From an uncultured Veillonellaceae bacterium (GTDB lineage Bacteria > Bacillota > Negativicutes > Veillonellales > Dialisteraceae): 58,832 nucleotides of DNA. The stretch is from the NCBI GenBank assembly GCA_958348245.1, contig CATVYJ010000010.1, forward strand, positions 1 to 58,832, given 5' to 3'. Shown in pieces: positions 39,126 to 47,817 of the stretch. The number at the start of each line of letters is the position of its first letter. The stretch's first letter is position 1. Both the position numbers and the translations under genes were made by a program. Below the pieces are notes generated by a model that saw only the letters and a list, made by a program, of their open reading frames with translations, was not told where the DNA came from and ran no database searches.

Positions 39126-40406
39126 ATGGATATCCGCATCATTCCGCGGGCCCTCGCCGGCACGGTGCAGGCCCCGTCGTCGAAGAGCATGACCCACCGG
39201 GAGCTCATCTGCGCGGCCCTCGCCGCGGGGGAGAGCGTGGTGGACAACGTGAGCCCCTCGAAGGACATCGAGGCGACGATCCGCTGCATGACCGCGCTGG
39301 GCGCGCGCATCGAAGAGACGGCCTCCGCTTATCCCGGGCGGCGGGCGTACCGCACGGCGGGGGGCCTCGCGAAGCAGGAAGGCCCCGTGACCTGCGCCTG
39401 CGGGGAGTCGGGCTCGACCCTGCGCTTTCTCATCCCCATCGGGCTCTATTCGGGAAACTGCTGCGTCTTCACCGGAGAAGGACGGCTCGGGGAGCGGCCC
39501 CTCGCGCCGTATTTCCGCCTTTTCGACGAGAAGGGCATCGGCTACGCCGCGGCGGACGGCCTGCCTCTTACCGCAGAGGGAACGTTCACGCCGGGGCGGT
39601 ACGTCCTGCCCGGGGGCGTGAGCTCCCAGTTCTTCTCGGGGCTTCTCTTCGTGCTGCCCCTCCTTCCGGGCGACTCGGAGCTTTGTGCGGCGACGCCCGT
39701 CGAGTCGGAGAGCTACATCGGGATGACGGTGGACGCCATGGCGCGGCACGGCGTGCGCGTGGACCGCACGGAGACGGGATGGCGCATCCCCGGCGGGCAG
39801 CGCTACCGCCCGGGGCGCTTCGCCGTGGAAGGCGACTGGTCGCAGGGGGCCTTCTGGCTCGCCGCGGGCCTTCTGGGAGAGGACATCGCCGTGACCGGCC
39901 TGCCCGCCGCGTCCCCGCAGGGCGACCGGGTCGTCGCGGATATCCTGCGGCGCATGGGCGGCGCGCTGGAGGCGCGGGAGGGCGCGCTTTGCGCCGCCGC
40001 TTCGGAGACGCGCGGCACGGTGATCGACGCGGAAGACTGCCCGGACCTCGTGCCCGTGCTGACCGCGCTCGCCGCAGTGTCCCGGGGCCGCACGGAGATC
40101 GTGCACGCCGCGCGGGTGCGCCTCAAGGAATGCGACCGCCTGCACGCCATGGCCTCGGAGCTCGCGAAGCTCGGCGCGCGCATCGAAGAAAAGCCGGACG
40201 GCCTCGTCGTCGACGGCGTGGAGACACTTTCCGGCGGCGTGGTGGACGGATGGAACGACCACCGCGTGGCCATGGCGCTCGCCGCCGTGTCCGCCCGCTG
40301 CGCGGAGCCGCTCACGATCACGGGCGCGGAATGCGTGGCGAAATCGTACCCCGCGTTCTGGCGGGATTTCCGGAGCCTCGGCGGCCTCGCGGAAGAAAGG
40401 AACTGA
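39126..40406 (+). CDS. aroA: EPSP synthase
   Basis: 426 aa. SSKSMTHRELICAALA at the N-terminus, GESGSTLRFLIPI for phosphate binding, then VKG-like DWSQGAFWLAA, RLKECDRLHAM and DGWNDHRVAMALA. The GESGSTLRF form (instead of GNAGTAMR) puts it with the class II type, usually less glyphosate-sensitive. Starts 1 bp after the aroB stop. Confidence 0.96.
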   Translation: MDIRIIPRALAGTVQAPSSKSMTHRELICAALAAGESVVDNVSPSKDIEATIRCMTALGARIEETASAYPGRRAYRTAGGLAKQEGPVTCACGESGSTLRFLIPIGLYSGNCCVFTGEGRLGERPLAPYFRLFDEKGIGYAAADGLPLTAEGTFTPGRYVLPGGVSSQFFSGLLFVLPLLPGDSELCAATPVESESYIGMTVDAMARHGVRVDRTETGWRIPGGQRYRPGRFAVEGDWSQGAFWLAAGLLGEDIAVTGLPAASPQGDRVVADILRRMGGALEAREGALCAAASETRGTVIDAEDCPDLVPVLTALAAVSRGRTEIVHAARVRLKECDRLHAMASELAKLGARIEEKPDGLVVDGVETLSGGVVDGWNDHRVAMALAAVSARCAEPLTITGAECVAKSYPAFWRDFRSLGGLAEERN

Positions 40407-40407
40407 C

Positions 40408-41508
40408 ATGAACAGCATCGGCACATTCTGCACGCTCACTATTTACGGCGAATCCCACGGCCCGTCCATCGGGGCGGTGCTGGACGGCCTGCCCGCGGGG
40501 GCGGTGATCGACTGGGACGAAGTGCGCCGGGAAATGGCGCGGCGCGCCCCCGGGCGGAGCGCTCTCGCTACGGCGCGGAAAGAGGCGGACGCTTTCAACG
40601 TGGAGAGCGGGTATTTCGCGGGGTACACTACGGGGACGCCGCTCGCCGTGCGCATCGCCAACGGCGATCAGCACTCGAAGGACTACGACCTCCTGCGGCA
40701 CGTCATGCGTCCGGGCCACGGGGACTACGCGGGGCATGTGCGCTACGGCGGGTGGAACGACTACCGCGGGGGCGGGCATTTCTCGGGCCGCCTCACCGCG
40801 CCGCTCGTTTTTGCCGGGGCGGTGGCGAAACAGCTCCTGCGGAAGGAGGGCGTCGTCATCGGCGCGCATGTGCAGCAGATCGCCTCCGTGCGGGACGCGT
40901 CCTTCCCGCCGCTCGGGCTCGGGGCGGCCGCGCTTGAAGCGCTCTCCCGTGCGGAGCTGCCCCTTCTCGACCGGACGAAGGAAGCGCCCATGCGGGAGGC
41001 CGTCCTCGCCGCGAAAAATGACGGGGACTCCGTGGGCGGCGTCATCGAATGCATGGCCGAAGGGATGCCCGCCGGCGCGGGCGACCCGTTCTTTGACGCG
41101 GTGGAGAGCCGCCTCTCGCAGATGCTCTTCGCCGTGCCCGCCGTGAAAGGCGTGGAATTTGGCGACGGCTTCGCCCTTGCGGCCATGCGGGGCAGCGAGG
41201 CGAACGACCCCCTCCGCATGGAAGACGGCGCGGTGCGCCCCGCGGCGAATCACAACGGGGGCGTCACGGGCGGCCTCACGGACGGCGCGCCGGTCCTCTT
41301 CCGCGTGGTGGTGAAGCCCACGCCCTCCATCGCGAAGGTCCAGCAGACGGTGGACCTCGACACGGGAGAAAATACGGCGCTCGCCATCCGCGGCCGGCAC
41401 GACCCGTGCATCGTGCCCCGGGCGGTGCCCGTCATCGAAGCCGCCGCGGCGTGGGTGCTGCTGGACCTCCTCCTCGAGAGCCGCGTCCGGAAAGGAGGCC
41501 GTCCATGA
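40408..41508 (+). CDS. aroC: Chorismate synthase
   Basis: 366 aa. FMN-dependent enzyme with YGESHGPSIGAVLDGLPAG, ARKEADAFNVESGYFAGYTT, RPGHGDYAGHVRYGG and GGGHFSGRLTAP. It makes chorismate, the branch point for TyrA and PheA here. Starts 1 bp after aroA; its stop overlaps the pheA start. Confidence 0.96.
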   Translation: MNSIGTFCTLTIYGESHGPSIGAVLDGLPAGAVIDWDEVRREMARRAPGRSALATARKEADAFNVESGYFAGYTTGTPLAVRIANGDQHSKDYDLLRHVMRPGHGDYAGHVRYGGWNDYRGGGHFSGRLTAPLVFAGAVAKQLLRKEGVVIGAHVQQIASVRDASFPPLGLGAAALEALSRAELPLLDRTKEAPMREAVLAAKNDGDSVGGVIECMAEGMPAGAGDPFFDAVESRLSQMLFAVPAVKGVEFGDGFALAAMRGSEANDPLRMEDGAVRPAANHNGGVTGGLTDGAPVLFRVVVKPTPSIAKVQQTVDLDTGENTALAIRGRHDPCIVPRAVPVIEAAAAWVLLDLLLESRVRKGGRP

Positions 41509-42347
41509 GCGAAACTCTTGCCGTGGCGTGCTTCGGCCAGCCCGGCTCGTACAGCGACCAGGCCATGCAGAGCTGGTTCGCCGGGCGGGCGCTTTCCGCG
41601 TCCTACTGCGATCATTTCGAAGACGTGGTGTCCGCCGTGGCGGAGGGGCGCGCCCGATACGGCGTGGTGCCCATCGAAAATTCCTCCACCGGGGGCATCA
41701 CCGAAGTGTACGACCTCATCCGGCGCAGCCGCTGCGCCGTGGCGGGGGAGAAATGCATCCCCATCGAGCATCACCTGCTGGGCCTTCCCGGGGCGAAGCT
41801 CGAGGATATCCGCCGGGTGTACTCCCATCCGCAGGGCTTCGCCCAGAGCCGGGATTTCTTCAGCGCCCATCCCTCGTGGGAGAAAATCCCCTATTTCAGC
41901 ACGTCGAAGAGCGCGGAGAAAGTGGCGGAGGACGGCGACCCCGCGGAAGCGGCCGTGGCGGGGCGGCTCGCGGCGGAGCTCTACGGCCTCACTGTGCTCG
42001 CCCCGTCCATCCAGACGAGCCGCGCGAATTTCACACGTTTTTTCATCATCGCGCCCCATATGGAAACCGGCCCTGACGCGGACAAAATCACCCTCGTCAT
42101 CGCCGTGCGCCACGAGCCGGGCGCGCTCTACCACGTGCTGGGGTACTTCTTCTACGGCGGCATGAACATGACCCACCTCGAATCGCGCCCCATGGAGGGG
42201 CATCCCTTCGAATACTATTTCCACATCGACGTCATGGGCCGCCTCGACAACCCGTCCAACGCGCACACCCTCGAAGGGCTCGCCTCCATGTGCGCGGACT
42301 TCCGCATTCTCGGCAATTACGCATCGGACAAAGGAGGACGCTCATGA
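41505..42347 (+). CDS. pheA: Prephenate dehydratase with ACT domain
   Basis: 280 aa. The catalytic domain contains GQPGSYSDQAM, VVPIENSSTGGITEVYD and the TRF motif (RANFTRFFII). The C-terminal ACT domain has GALYHVLGYFFYGGMNMT followed by ESRP, the phenylalanine-binding pair, so end-product inhibition by Phe is expected. No fused chorismate mutase, unlike enteric PheA. No separate chorismate mutase lies in the window. ATG 41505 overlaps the aroC stop. Confidence 0.95.
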   Translation: MSETLAVACFGQPGSYSDQAMQSWFAGRALSASYCDHFEDVVSAVAEGRARYGVVPIENSSTGGITEVYDLIRRSRCAVAGEKCIPIEHHLLGLPGAKLEDIRRVYSHPQGFAQSRDFFSAHPSWEKIPYFSTSKSAEKVAEDGDPAEAAVAGRLAAELYGLTVLAPSIQTSRANFTRFFIIAPHMETGPDADKITLVIAVRHEPGALYHVLGYFFYGGMNMTHLESRPMEGHPFEYYFHIDVMGRLDNPSNAHTLEGLASMCADFRILGNYASDKGGRS

Positions 42348-43165
42348 AACTGGGACTCATCGGGGAAACGCTCGGCCACAGCCTCTCCCCCGCCATCCAC
42401 CGTCATATATTCCGCGCGCTCGGCCTCTCCGGGACGTACGATCTCGTGGAAATCCCCCGGGAGGATCTCGCCCGGCGCGTGCGAGAGCTCCTCGCGGACA
42501 TGGACGGCTTCAACGTGACCATTCCCTACAAGACGGCGGTCATCCCGCATCTCGCGGGCCTCTCGGACGAAGCGGCCGCCATCGGCGCGGTGAACACTGT
42601 GGCCGTGCGGGACGGGAAGGGATACGGATACAACACGGACTACACGGGCTTCTCCCGCACGGTGGACGCCATCGGCGCGGACCCGGCGGGACGGACGGCG
42701 GTCGTGCTCGGCACGGGCGGCGCGTCCCGGGCAGTGATTCAGTGCCTCCGCGACCGGGGCGCGGCGCGCCTCCTCGCCGTGTCCCGCCGTCTGGACGCCG
42801 TGGACGGGGACTTCCGCGCCTTCGCCGCCGCGCGGGACGCGGAGCTCATATCCTACGAAGCGCTCGAAGCGGGGCCGGGGGGATTCCTTCTCGTGAACGC
42901 CACGCCGTGCGGCATGTTTCCCCGGGCCGGCGTTTCCCCCGTGACGGCGGAGACAGCGCGGACATTTCCCAAAGTGATCGACCTCATCTACAATCCCCGC
43001 GAGACCGAGCTCCTGCGCTGCGCCCGGGAAGGGGGCGCGGATACGGCGAACGGCCTCGTCATGCTCGCCGCGCAGGGCGCCGCCGCGGAAGAAATCTGGC
43101 TGGGCCGCGCGCTCCCGAAGGACTGCGTCGACGGCGTGGTGCGGGAACTGGAGGCGCTCCTGTGA
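42344..43165 (+). CDS. aroE: Shikimate dehydrogenase
   Basis: 273 aa. SLSPAIHRHIF and FNVTIPYK (catalytic Lys) bind shikimate; YGYNTDYTGF and the Rossmann GTGGASRAVIQCL bind substrate and NADP. ATG 42344 overlaps the pheA stop. The preceding step, 3-dehydroquinate dehydratase, is missing from the operon and must be encoded elsewhere. Confidence 0.95.
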   Translation: MKLGLIGETLGHSLSPAIHRHIFRALGLSGTYDLVEIPREDLARRVRELLADMDGFNVTIPYKTAVIPHLAGLSDEAAAIGAVNTVAVRDGKGYGYNTDYTGFSRTVDAIGADPAGRTAVVLGTGGASRAVIQCLRDRGAARLLAVSRRLDAVDGDFRAFAAARDAELISYEALEAGPGGFLLVNATPCGMFPRAGVSPVTAETARTFPKVIDLIYNPRETELLRCAREGGADTANGLVMLAAQGAAAEEIWLGRALPKDCVDGVVRELEALL

Positions 43166-43686
43166 AGAACGTGGTCCTCATCGGCATGCCGGGCAGCGGG
43201 AAGAGCACCTTCGGCCGCGCCGCCGCCCGTCTTCTCTCCCGGCCCTTCATTGACTGCGACGACTTCATCGAAGAGATGGAGGGATGCACCATCCCCGAAC
43301 TCTTCGCCGTGAGCGAAGCGTGCTTCCGCGACGCCGAGACCCGCGCCGCCCGCCTCCTCGCCCGCCGGGAAGGGGCGGTCATCGCCGCGGGCGGCGGCTT
43401 CGTGAAGCGCGCGGAAAACGTGGCGCTCCTCCGCCCGTCCAGCGCCATCCTCTTCCTCGACCGCGCGCCCGAAGCCATCGCGGGGGACGTGGCCGTCGCC
43501 GGCCGCCCCCTCCTCGCGGAAGGCCCGCAGAAAGTCTTCGCCCTCTACGAGGAACGCATCGCCCTCTACCGCGCCGCGGCGGACCGCACTGTGATGAATC
43601 GGGGCAGCGAAGCAGACGTCCTCCGCGCCGTGACCGAAGCAATCCGCACCCTCATGGGCCTCGATGGAAAGATATACGAAAAATAA
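43162..43686 (+). CDS. aroK: Shikimate kinase
   Basis: 174 aa. P-loop GMPGSGKSTFGRAAARLL, the Asp pair in FIDCDDFIEE, and GAVIAAGGGFVKR. GTG 43162 overlaps the aroE stop (GTGA). Last gene of the operon, ended by a strong terminator. Confidence 0.94.
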   Translation: MKNVVLIGMPGSGKSTFGRAAARLLSRPFIDCDDFIEEMEGCTIPELFAVSEACFRDAETRAARLLARREGAVIAAGGGFVKRAENVALLRPSSAILFLDRAPEAIAGDVAVAGRPLLAEGPQKVFALYEERIALYRAAADRTVMNRGSEADVLRAVTEAIRTLMGLDGKIYEK

Positions 43687-43691
43687 AAAAG

Positions 43692-43722
43692 AAGAGCAGA
43701 TACAAAGTCTGCTCTTTTTTGC
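43692..43722 (+). terminator. Terminator of the aro operon
   Basis: AAGAGCAGA/TCTGCTCTT, 7-nt loop, T run; the minus-strand A run also allows use by the convergent gene. Confidence 0.9.
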
Positions 43723-43774
43723 TGCGCAATCCAAAACGGCATCCGTGATGGGTGCCGTTTTGTGTTGGGTTTTA

Positions 43775-45508
43775 TTAAAGTGCGGGTGCGGGCATTTTGG
43801 CGGGGCGGTCTGCATCGAGGCTGTCTTCGAGGGTCTCCACCAGTTTTTCCGCGATGGCGCTTTCTTCGAAGAGGATGCAGTCCACGCCTGCGTCTTTCAG
43901 GAGCGCCTGATCCTGCAGGAAGCGCGTGCGCGCGTAGATGACCACGTCCGGATTCAAATTTTTCGCGGCGATGGCCGATTCCGCCGCGGCTGCCGCGGAG
44001 GGGACGGTGATGATGTACCGGGAGACGCGCTCGATGCCCGCGGCCCGGAGCACTTCGCTGCTGGTGATGTTGCCGTAAATGGCGGCGACGCCCTGCTGCT
44101 CGAGGCGGGTCACCGTGTCCATATTCATTTCGAGGATGACCGGGGTGAGGCCATGCGCGGCCACCACATCCGCCACGGCTTTGCCCGTGGGGCCGTAGCC
44201 CGCGATGAGCGCCGTGTGCTGTCCCGCGGCGAGCTCCTGCGCGAGATGGACGGTCTCCGCCTGCCGGAGCGCGTTGTCATGCTCGGCGCGGGCGTTGAGG
44301 AGACGCCACAGCCCGGGGTGGCGCTTCGCTCGGGCGAGCATGGCGGGCACGCTTTTCATGAGAAGCGGGTTCAGCGCGATGGACACGAGGGCGCACACGA
44401 TGAGCACGCTGTAGATGTCCTGCGAGATGAGGCCGAGGGCGAGGCCCGTCTGGGCGAGGATGAAGGAAAATTCCCCCACCTGCGAGAGGCCCGCCGCCAC
44501 GGTGAAGGAGGTCTCCGCCGTGCCGCCGAGGAGCGTCACAATGCCGATGGTCGCCGCGGCCTTCACCACGAGGACGATGAAGAGGGACAGGAGGACGATG
44601 GCGGGCTGTTCCACGAGGAACGACGGCTGGAAGAGCATGCCCACCGAGAGGAAAAACAGCACGGAGAACGCGTCCCGCAGGGGGATGAGCTCCGCCCCGG
44701 CCTGATGGCTCACCTTGCTCTTGCCCACCACCATGCCGCCGAGGAACGCGCCGAGCGCGAAGGACGCGTCAAACACATACGCCGCGACGAGCGCCGTGAG
44801 GAACGCGATGGAGAGCACAGTGAGCGTGAAGAGCTCGTGCGATTTCGTGCGGACGATGCGCTTCAGCGCCCAGGGCATGACCCGTCCGCCCACGGTCATG
44901 ACGAGCACCCACAGCACCACCAGCTTCAGCCCGGCGATGCAGAGCGCCCACAGGAGCGACGCCGCGGAGAAACTTTCCCCGGATGCGAGCGCGGGCCCGA
45001 TGGCGGGGAGGAGCACCAGCATGAGCACGGTGAAAATATCCTCCACCACGAGCCAGCCCACGGCCACCGTGCCGGCGTGGCTCTCCAGATGGCCGTTGTC
45101 CGTGAGCACCCGGAGAAGCACCACCGTGCTCGCCACGGAGAGGCCGAGGCCGAGGAAAAAGCCCTCCGCCAGCGAATAGCCGAGAAGCACCGCCGTGCCG
45201 ATGCCGAAGAGCGTGGCCGCCATGGACTGTGTCACCGCGCCGGGGATGGCGATGCCCTTCACCTCCATGAGGTCGTCCGTATTGAAATGCAGCCCCACGC
45301 CAAACATGAGCAGGATGATGCCCGCCTCGGCGAGATTGTTCGCCAGATCCGCGTCCGCCACAAAGCCCGGCGTGAGCGGCCCGATGAGAAAACCCGCCGC
45401 GAGATAGCCCACGATGGGGGAGAGGCGCACCCGCTGCGCCAGGTAGCCGAACACCAGCGCCACGCCGAATCCGATGGCCAGGATTTCCAGTAAATGATAG
45501 CTGTGCAT
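43775..45508 (-). CDS. CPA2-family K+/H+ antiporter with RCK_N domain (KefB/YbaL-like)
   Basis: 577 aa. About twelve membrane helices (1-390; SPIVGYLAAGFLIGPLTPGF early, LGLSVASTVVLLRVL in the transport core, GAFLGGMVVGKS). A cytoplasmic RCK_N/TrkA-N Rossmann domain follows at about 410-530 (IAGYGPTGKAVADVVAAHG). No RCK_C domain. It likely exchanges potassium or sodium for protons, gated by nucleotide. The frame is open 84 codons upstream, but GGAGGAG lies just before ATG 45508; a minus-strand TATAAT is at 45548-45553. Confidence 0.9.
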   Translation of the reverse strand: MHSYHLLEILAIGFGVALVFGYLAQRVRLSPIVGYLAAGFLIGPLTPGFVADADLANNLAEAGIILLMFGVGLHFNTDDLMEVKGIAIPGAVTQSMAATLFGIGTAVLLGYSLAEGFFLGLGLSVASTVVLLRVLTDNGHLESHAGTVAVGWLVVEDIFTVLMLVLLPAIGPALASGESFSAASLLWALCIAGLKLVVLWVLVMTVGGRVMPWALKRIVRTKSHELFTLTVLSIAFLTALVAAYVFDASFALGAFLGGMVVGKSKVSHQAGAELIPLRDAFSVLFFLSVGMLFQPSFLVEQPAIVLLSLFIVLVVKAAATIGIVTLLGGTAETSFTVAAGLSQVGEFSFILAQTGLALGLISQDIYSVLIVCALVSIALNPLLMKSVPAMLARAKRHPGLWRLLNARAEHDNALRQAETVHLAQELAAGQHTALIAGYGPTGKAVADVVAAHGLTPVILEMNMDTVTRLEQQGVAAIYGNITSSEVLRAAGIERVSRYIITVPSAAAAAESAIAAKNLNPDVVIYARTRFLQDQALLKDAGVDCILFEESAIAEKLVETLEDSLDADRPAKMPAPAL

Positions 45509-45844
45509 GTCTCCTCCTTTTCGAGAAATGTCGATAATTTTATTTTCATTATAAAGGAAAACGGAAAAAAATCCTACGAAAAACCGACGGAAAAATCCCG
45601 GGAAAGCGGGCCCCGCCGTTTCGTGCGGCAGAGACGGTTGCTTTTTTAGCATGGGATGCGCGGCGGAGCATCCGCCCGGCGCATGCATACGGCAGACAGA
45701 CGGCGGCGGAGCCGCGGCTGTGCGCGGGTTTCCGTGCGCCTTATCCCGCCGCAGTGGCAAACTTTTTTGCCTTTGTTATAATAAGGGGTATCCAAATTCA
45801 AAAAATATGGCGGCCGCAAAGGCCGCGTCTGTGAGGCGAACAGT
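45509..45844. other. Divergent intergenic region
   Basis: Leftward: TATAAT (45548-45553, minus) for the antiporter. Rightward: TATAAT (45777-45782) for the permease, with an inverted repeat GGCAAA/TTTGCC (45756-45761 with 45766-45771) in the place of the -35/spacer. The middle contains GC-rich short inverted repeats and no gene. Confidence 0.6.
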
Positions 45845-46639
45845 ATGGAATTTTTCAGCGGCATTACGCTTCTCTCCGCACTCTTATATGTGGTCATCGG
45901 CTTTGCGGTGGCGGTTTTCGGCACGCTCATCGGCGCGGGCGGCGGCATCATCTTCGTGCCCCTCTTCCTGTGGATGTTCGACTGGCCGCCTACGGCCATC
46001 GCGGGCACGTCGCTCGCCATCGTCCTCTTCAACGCCATCTCCGCGAGCCTGGCGTTCAAGAAACAGAAGAAAATCAAATTCGACGCGGCCATCCCCTTCG
46101 CGGCGGCCACCATCCCCGGCTCCATCCTCGGGGCCATGTGGTCGAACTGGTTCACGGGCAGCTCCTTCCGCACCGCCTTCGGCCTGCTGCTCCTCTTCAT
46201 CTCCCTCGTCATCATCTGGAAGAATACGCGCAAATCCGCCGCGGCGAAGTACGACGTGGACGTGGACCCGAAAGACGTGAAGGTGAATATGCCTCTCGGC
46301 CTCTGCATCAGCTTCGGCATCGGCTTCATCTCCTCCACCTTCGGCATCGGCGGCGGCGTTATCCAGGTCCCCGCCATGATCGGCTTCCTCGGCTTCCCGC
46401 CGCACATCGCCACCGCCACCAGCCAGTTCGTGCTGGCCATCTCCTCCCTCATCGGCGTGGCGAGCCACCAGTGGGAGCAGCACATCCTCTGGGGCTACGC
46501 CATCTGCTTCGGCATCGGCGCCATCTTCGGCGCGCAGGAAGGGGCGAAAATTTCAAAAAAGGTCAAAGGCCGCTCCATCCTTTTCCTTCTCGCAGGCGCG
46601 CTCATGCTCGTGGCGCTCCGCCTCATTTTCCTCTCGTGA
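45845..46639 (+). CDS. TauE/SafE-family permease 2
   Basis: 264 aa, about eight membrane helices with the duplicated motifs GTLIGAGGGIIFVPLFLW and ISSTFGIGGGVIQVPAMIG. It exports small sulfur- or carboxyl-bearing anions by family analogy. Unlike permease 1 it has a long charged central loop (KNTRKSAAAKYDVDVDPKD). Own promoter and terminator. Confidence 0.87.
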   Translation: MEFFSGITLLSALLYVVIGFAVAVFGTLIGAGGGIIFVPLFLWMFDWPPTAIAGTSLAIVLFNAISASLAFKKQKKIKFDAAIPFAAATIPGSILGAMWSNWFTGSSFRTAFGLLLLFISLVIIWKNTRKSAAAKYDVDVDPKDVKVNMPLGLCISFGIGFISSTFGIGGGVIQVPAMIGFLGFPPHIATATSQFVLAISSLIGVASHQWEQHILWGYAICFGIGAIFGAQEGAKISKKVKGRSILFLLAGALMLVALRLIFLS

Positions 46640-46645
46640 CACAGG

Positions 46646-46669
46646 GCTTCCCTTTCGGGGAGCTTTTTT
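46646..46669 (+). terminator. Terminator of permease 2
   Basis: GCTTCCC/GGGGAGC stem (one G-T), loop TTTC, six T. Confidence 0.8.
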
Positions 46670-46741
46670 CTTGCAAAATGCGGGGCCATCCTGTACACTG
46701 CAAATATAGACAGATTTCGATAAAAAGAAAGGAAGACCATC

Positions 46742-47209
46742 ATGGACGAACTCATCATCGGCGCGCCTGCGCCGGACTTTACCCTTCCCTCCGACGGCGG
46801 GAAGGACGTGTCGCTCTCGGATTACCGCGGGCGGAAAGTGATTCTCTATTTCTATCCGAAGGACAGCACCTCGGGCTGCACGAAGGAAGCGCAGGACTTC
46901 CGGGACCACCGGGACGACTTTGCCGCTCTCGGATACGCCATCCTCGGCGTATCCCGGGACAGCGTGCGCCGGCACTGCAATTTCCGCGACAAGAATGAGC
47001 TGAATTTCCCGCTCCTCGCGGACACGGACGAAACGGTGTGCAACCTGTACGGCGTGATGAAGGAAAAGAGCATGTACGGACGGAAGTACATGGGCATCGA
47101 GCGCTCCACCTTCGTCATCGACGAAGAAGGAAACCTCGCCGCGGCGTACCGCAGCGTGAAAGCCGCGACGCACGTGGGCGAGCTCCTCGCGGCGCTCCGG
47201 GGCGAATAA
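46742..47209 (+). CDS. bcp: Bcp/PrxQ-type peroxiredoxin lacking the usual resolving cysteine
   Basis: 155 aa, thioredoxin fold. Peroxidatic Cys46 in DSTSGCTKEAQDFRD. The Bcp resolving cysteine five residues on is Gln51 here, so this is either a 1-Cys enzyme or uses another cysteine (one lies in RRHCNFRDK, another in VCNLYG). It detoxifies hydroperoxides. GAAAGGAAG precedes ATG 46742; the next gene starts 1 bp after its stop. Confidence 0.92.
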   Translation: MDELIIGAPAPDFTLPSDGGKDVSLSDYRGRKVILYFYPKDSTSGCTKEAQDFRDHRDDFAALGYAILGVSRDSVRRHCNFRDKNELNFPLLADTDETVCNLYGVMKEKSMYGRKYMGIERSTFVIDEEGNLAAAYRSVKAATHVGELLAALRGE

Positions 47210-47210
47210 G

Positions 47211-47621
47211 ATGGACGCGCGCTGGATCCGCTGCATTTTCCAGGAAAACGCCCGGCAGGAATACGGCTGGGACGCGGCGCACCACCTCTCCGTGCCCGCC
47301 CGCGGATGGAATCCTCTCACGTCGCCCGTGTGCCGCGGCTATACCGGCTGGGCGGACGGGGAGAATCTGTACAACCAGTGCCGCGACGGGGGCGAGCCTT
47401 TCCGCTACGGCCTGCACCGCATCGTGCAGGTGACGGACGAGCGCTTCGCCCCGTGCCGCGTGGAAGATACGGAGACGGGCGAGACCTTCGACGCCGTGGC
47501 CGACCGCGAGCGGGGCCTCTTCCTCCGCTGCCGCAACGAAAAGCTCCGCAAGGGCCTCGACCCCGTGATGGACGGCGTGCGGGCAGCGGGCGCGCGCTAC
47601 GCGCTCCACTGGGACGAATAA
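47211..47621 (+). CDS. Hypothetical protein cotranscribed with bcp
   Basis: 136 aa, soluble, no signal peptide and no family I recognise. Rich in Trp, Arg and Asp, with four cysteines (RCIFQ, PVCRGYTGW, NQCRDGG, APCRVED) and a fifth in LRCRNEK, perhaps redox or metal related given the peroxiredoxin next door. Starts 1 bp after bcp. Confidence 0.7.
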   Translation: MDARWIRCIFQENARQEYGWDAAHHLSVPARGWNPLTSPVCRGYTGWADGENLYNQCRDGGEPFRYGLHRIVQVTDERFAPCRVEDTETGETFDAVADRERGLFLRCRNEKLRKGLDPVMDGVRAAGARYALHWDE

Positions 47622-47637
47622 AAGCAGCAAAAGAGAA

Positions 47638-47667
47638 AGACCGACGGAAACGCCGGCCTTTTTTTGT
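47638..47667 (+). terminator. Terminator after bcp operon
   Basis: An imperfect stem (AGACCGACG against CGCCGGCCT) followed by seven T. Confidence 0.65.
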
Positions 47668-47707
47668 GCGCGGCCGCCTCTTTTTTCCGCGGCGGTTTGG
47701 CGGGGTA

Positions 47708-47716
47708 TGGTATAAT
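47708..47716 (+). promoter_or_regulatory. Extended -10 promoter of the RNase J gene
   Basis: TGGTATAAT; perfect TATAAT with upstream TGN, about 100 nt before the start codon. Confidence 0.6.
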
Positions 47717-47817
47717 TAGCGGTAGCAACCATTGTGCGGATTTTATTTTCTGTCCGGCGCGGCTTCCTCGGATTCGGAACGTGAGGGAGTGCGGGCCGGG
47801 CGCAAGGGAGGTTTATT

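Noticed and set aside
43664..45493. 609-codon open frame on the plus strand
   Set aside because: Antisense to the Kef-type antiporter; His/Glu/Arg-rich shadow.
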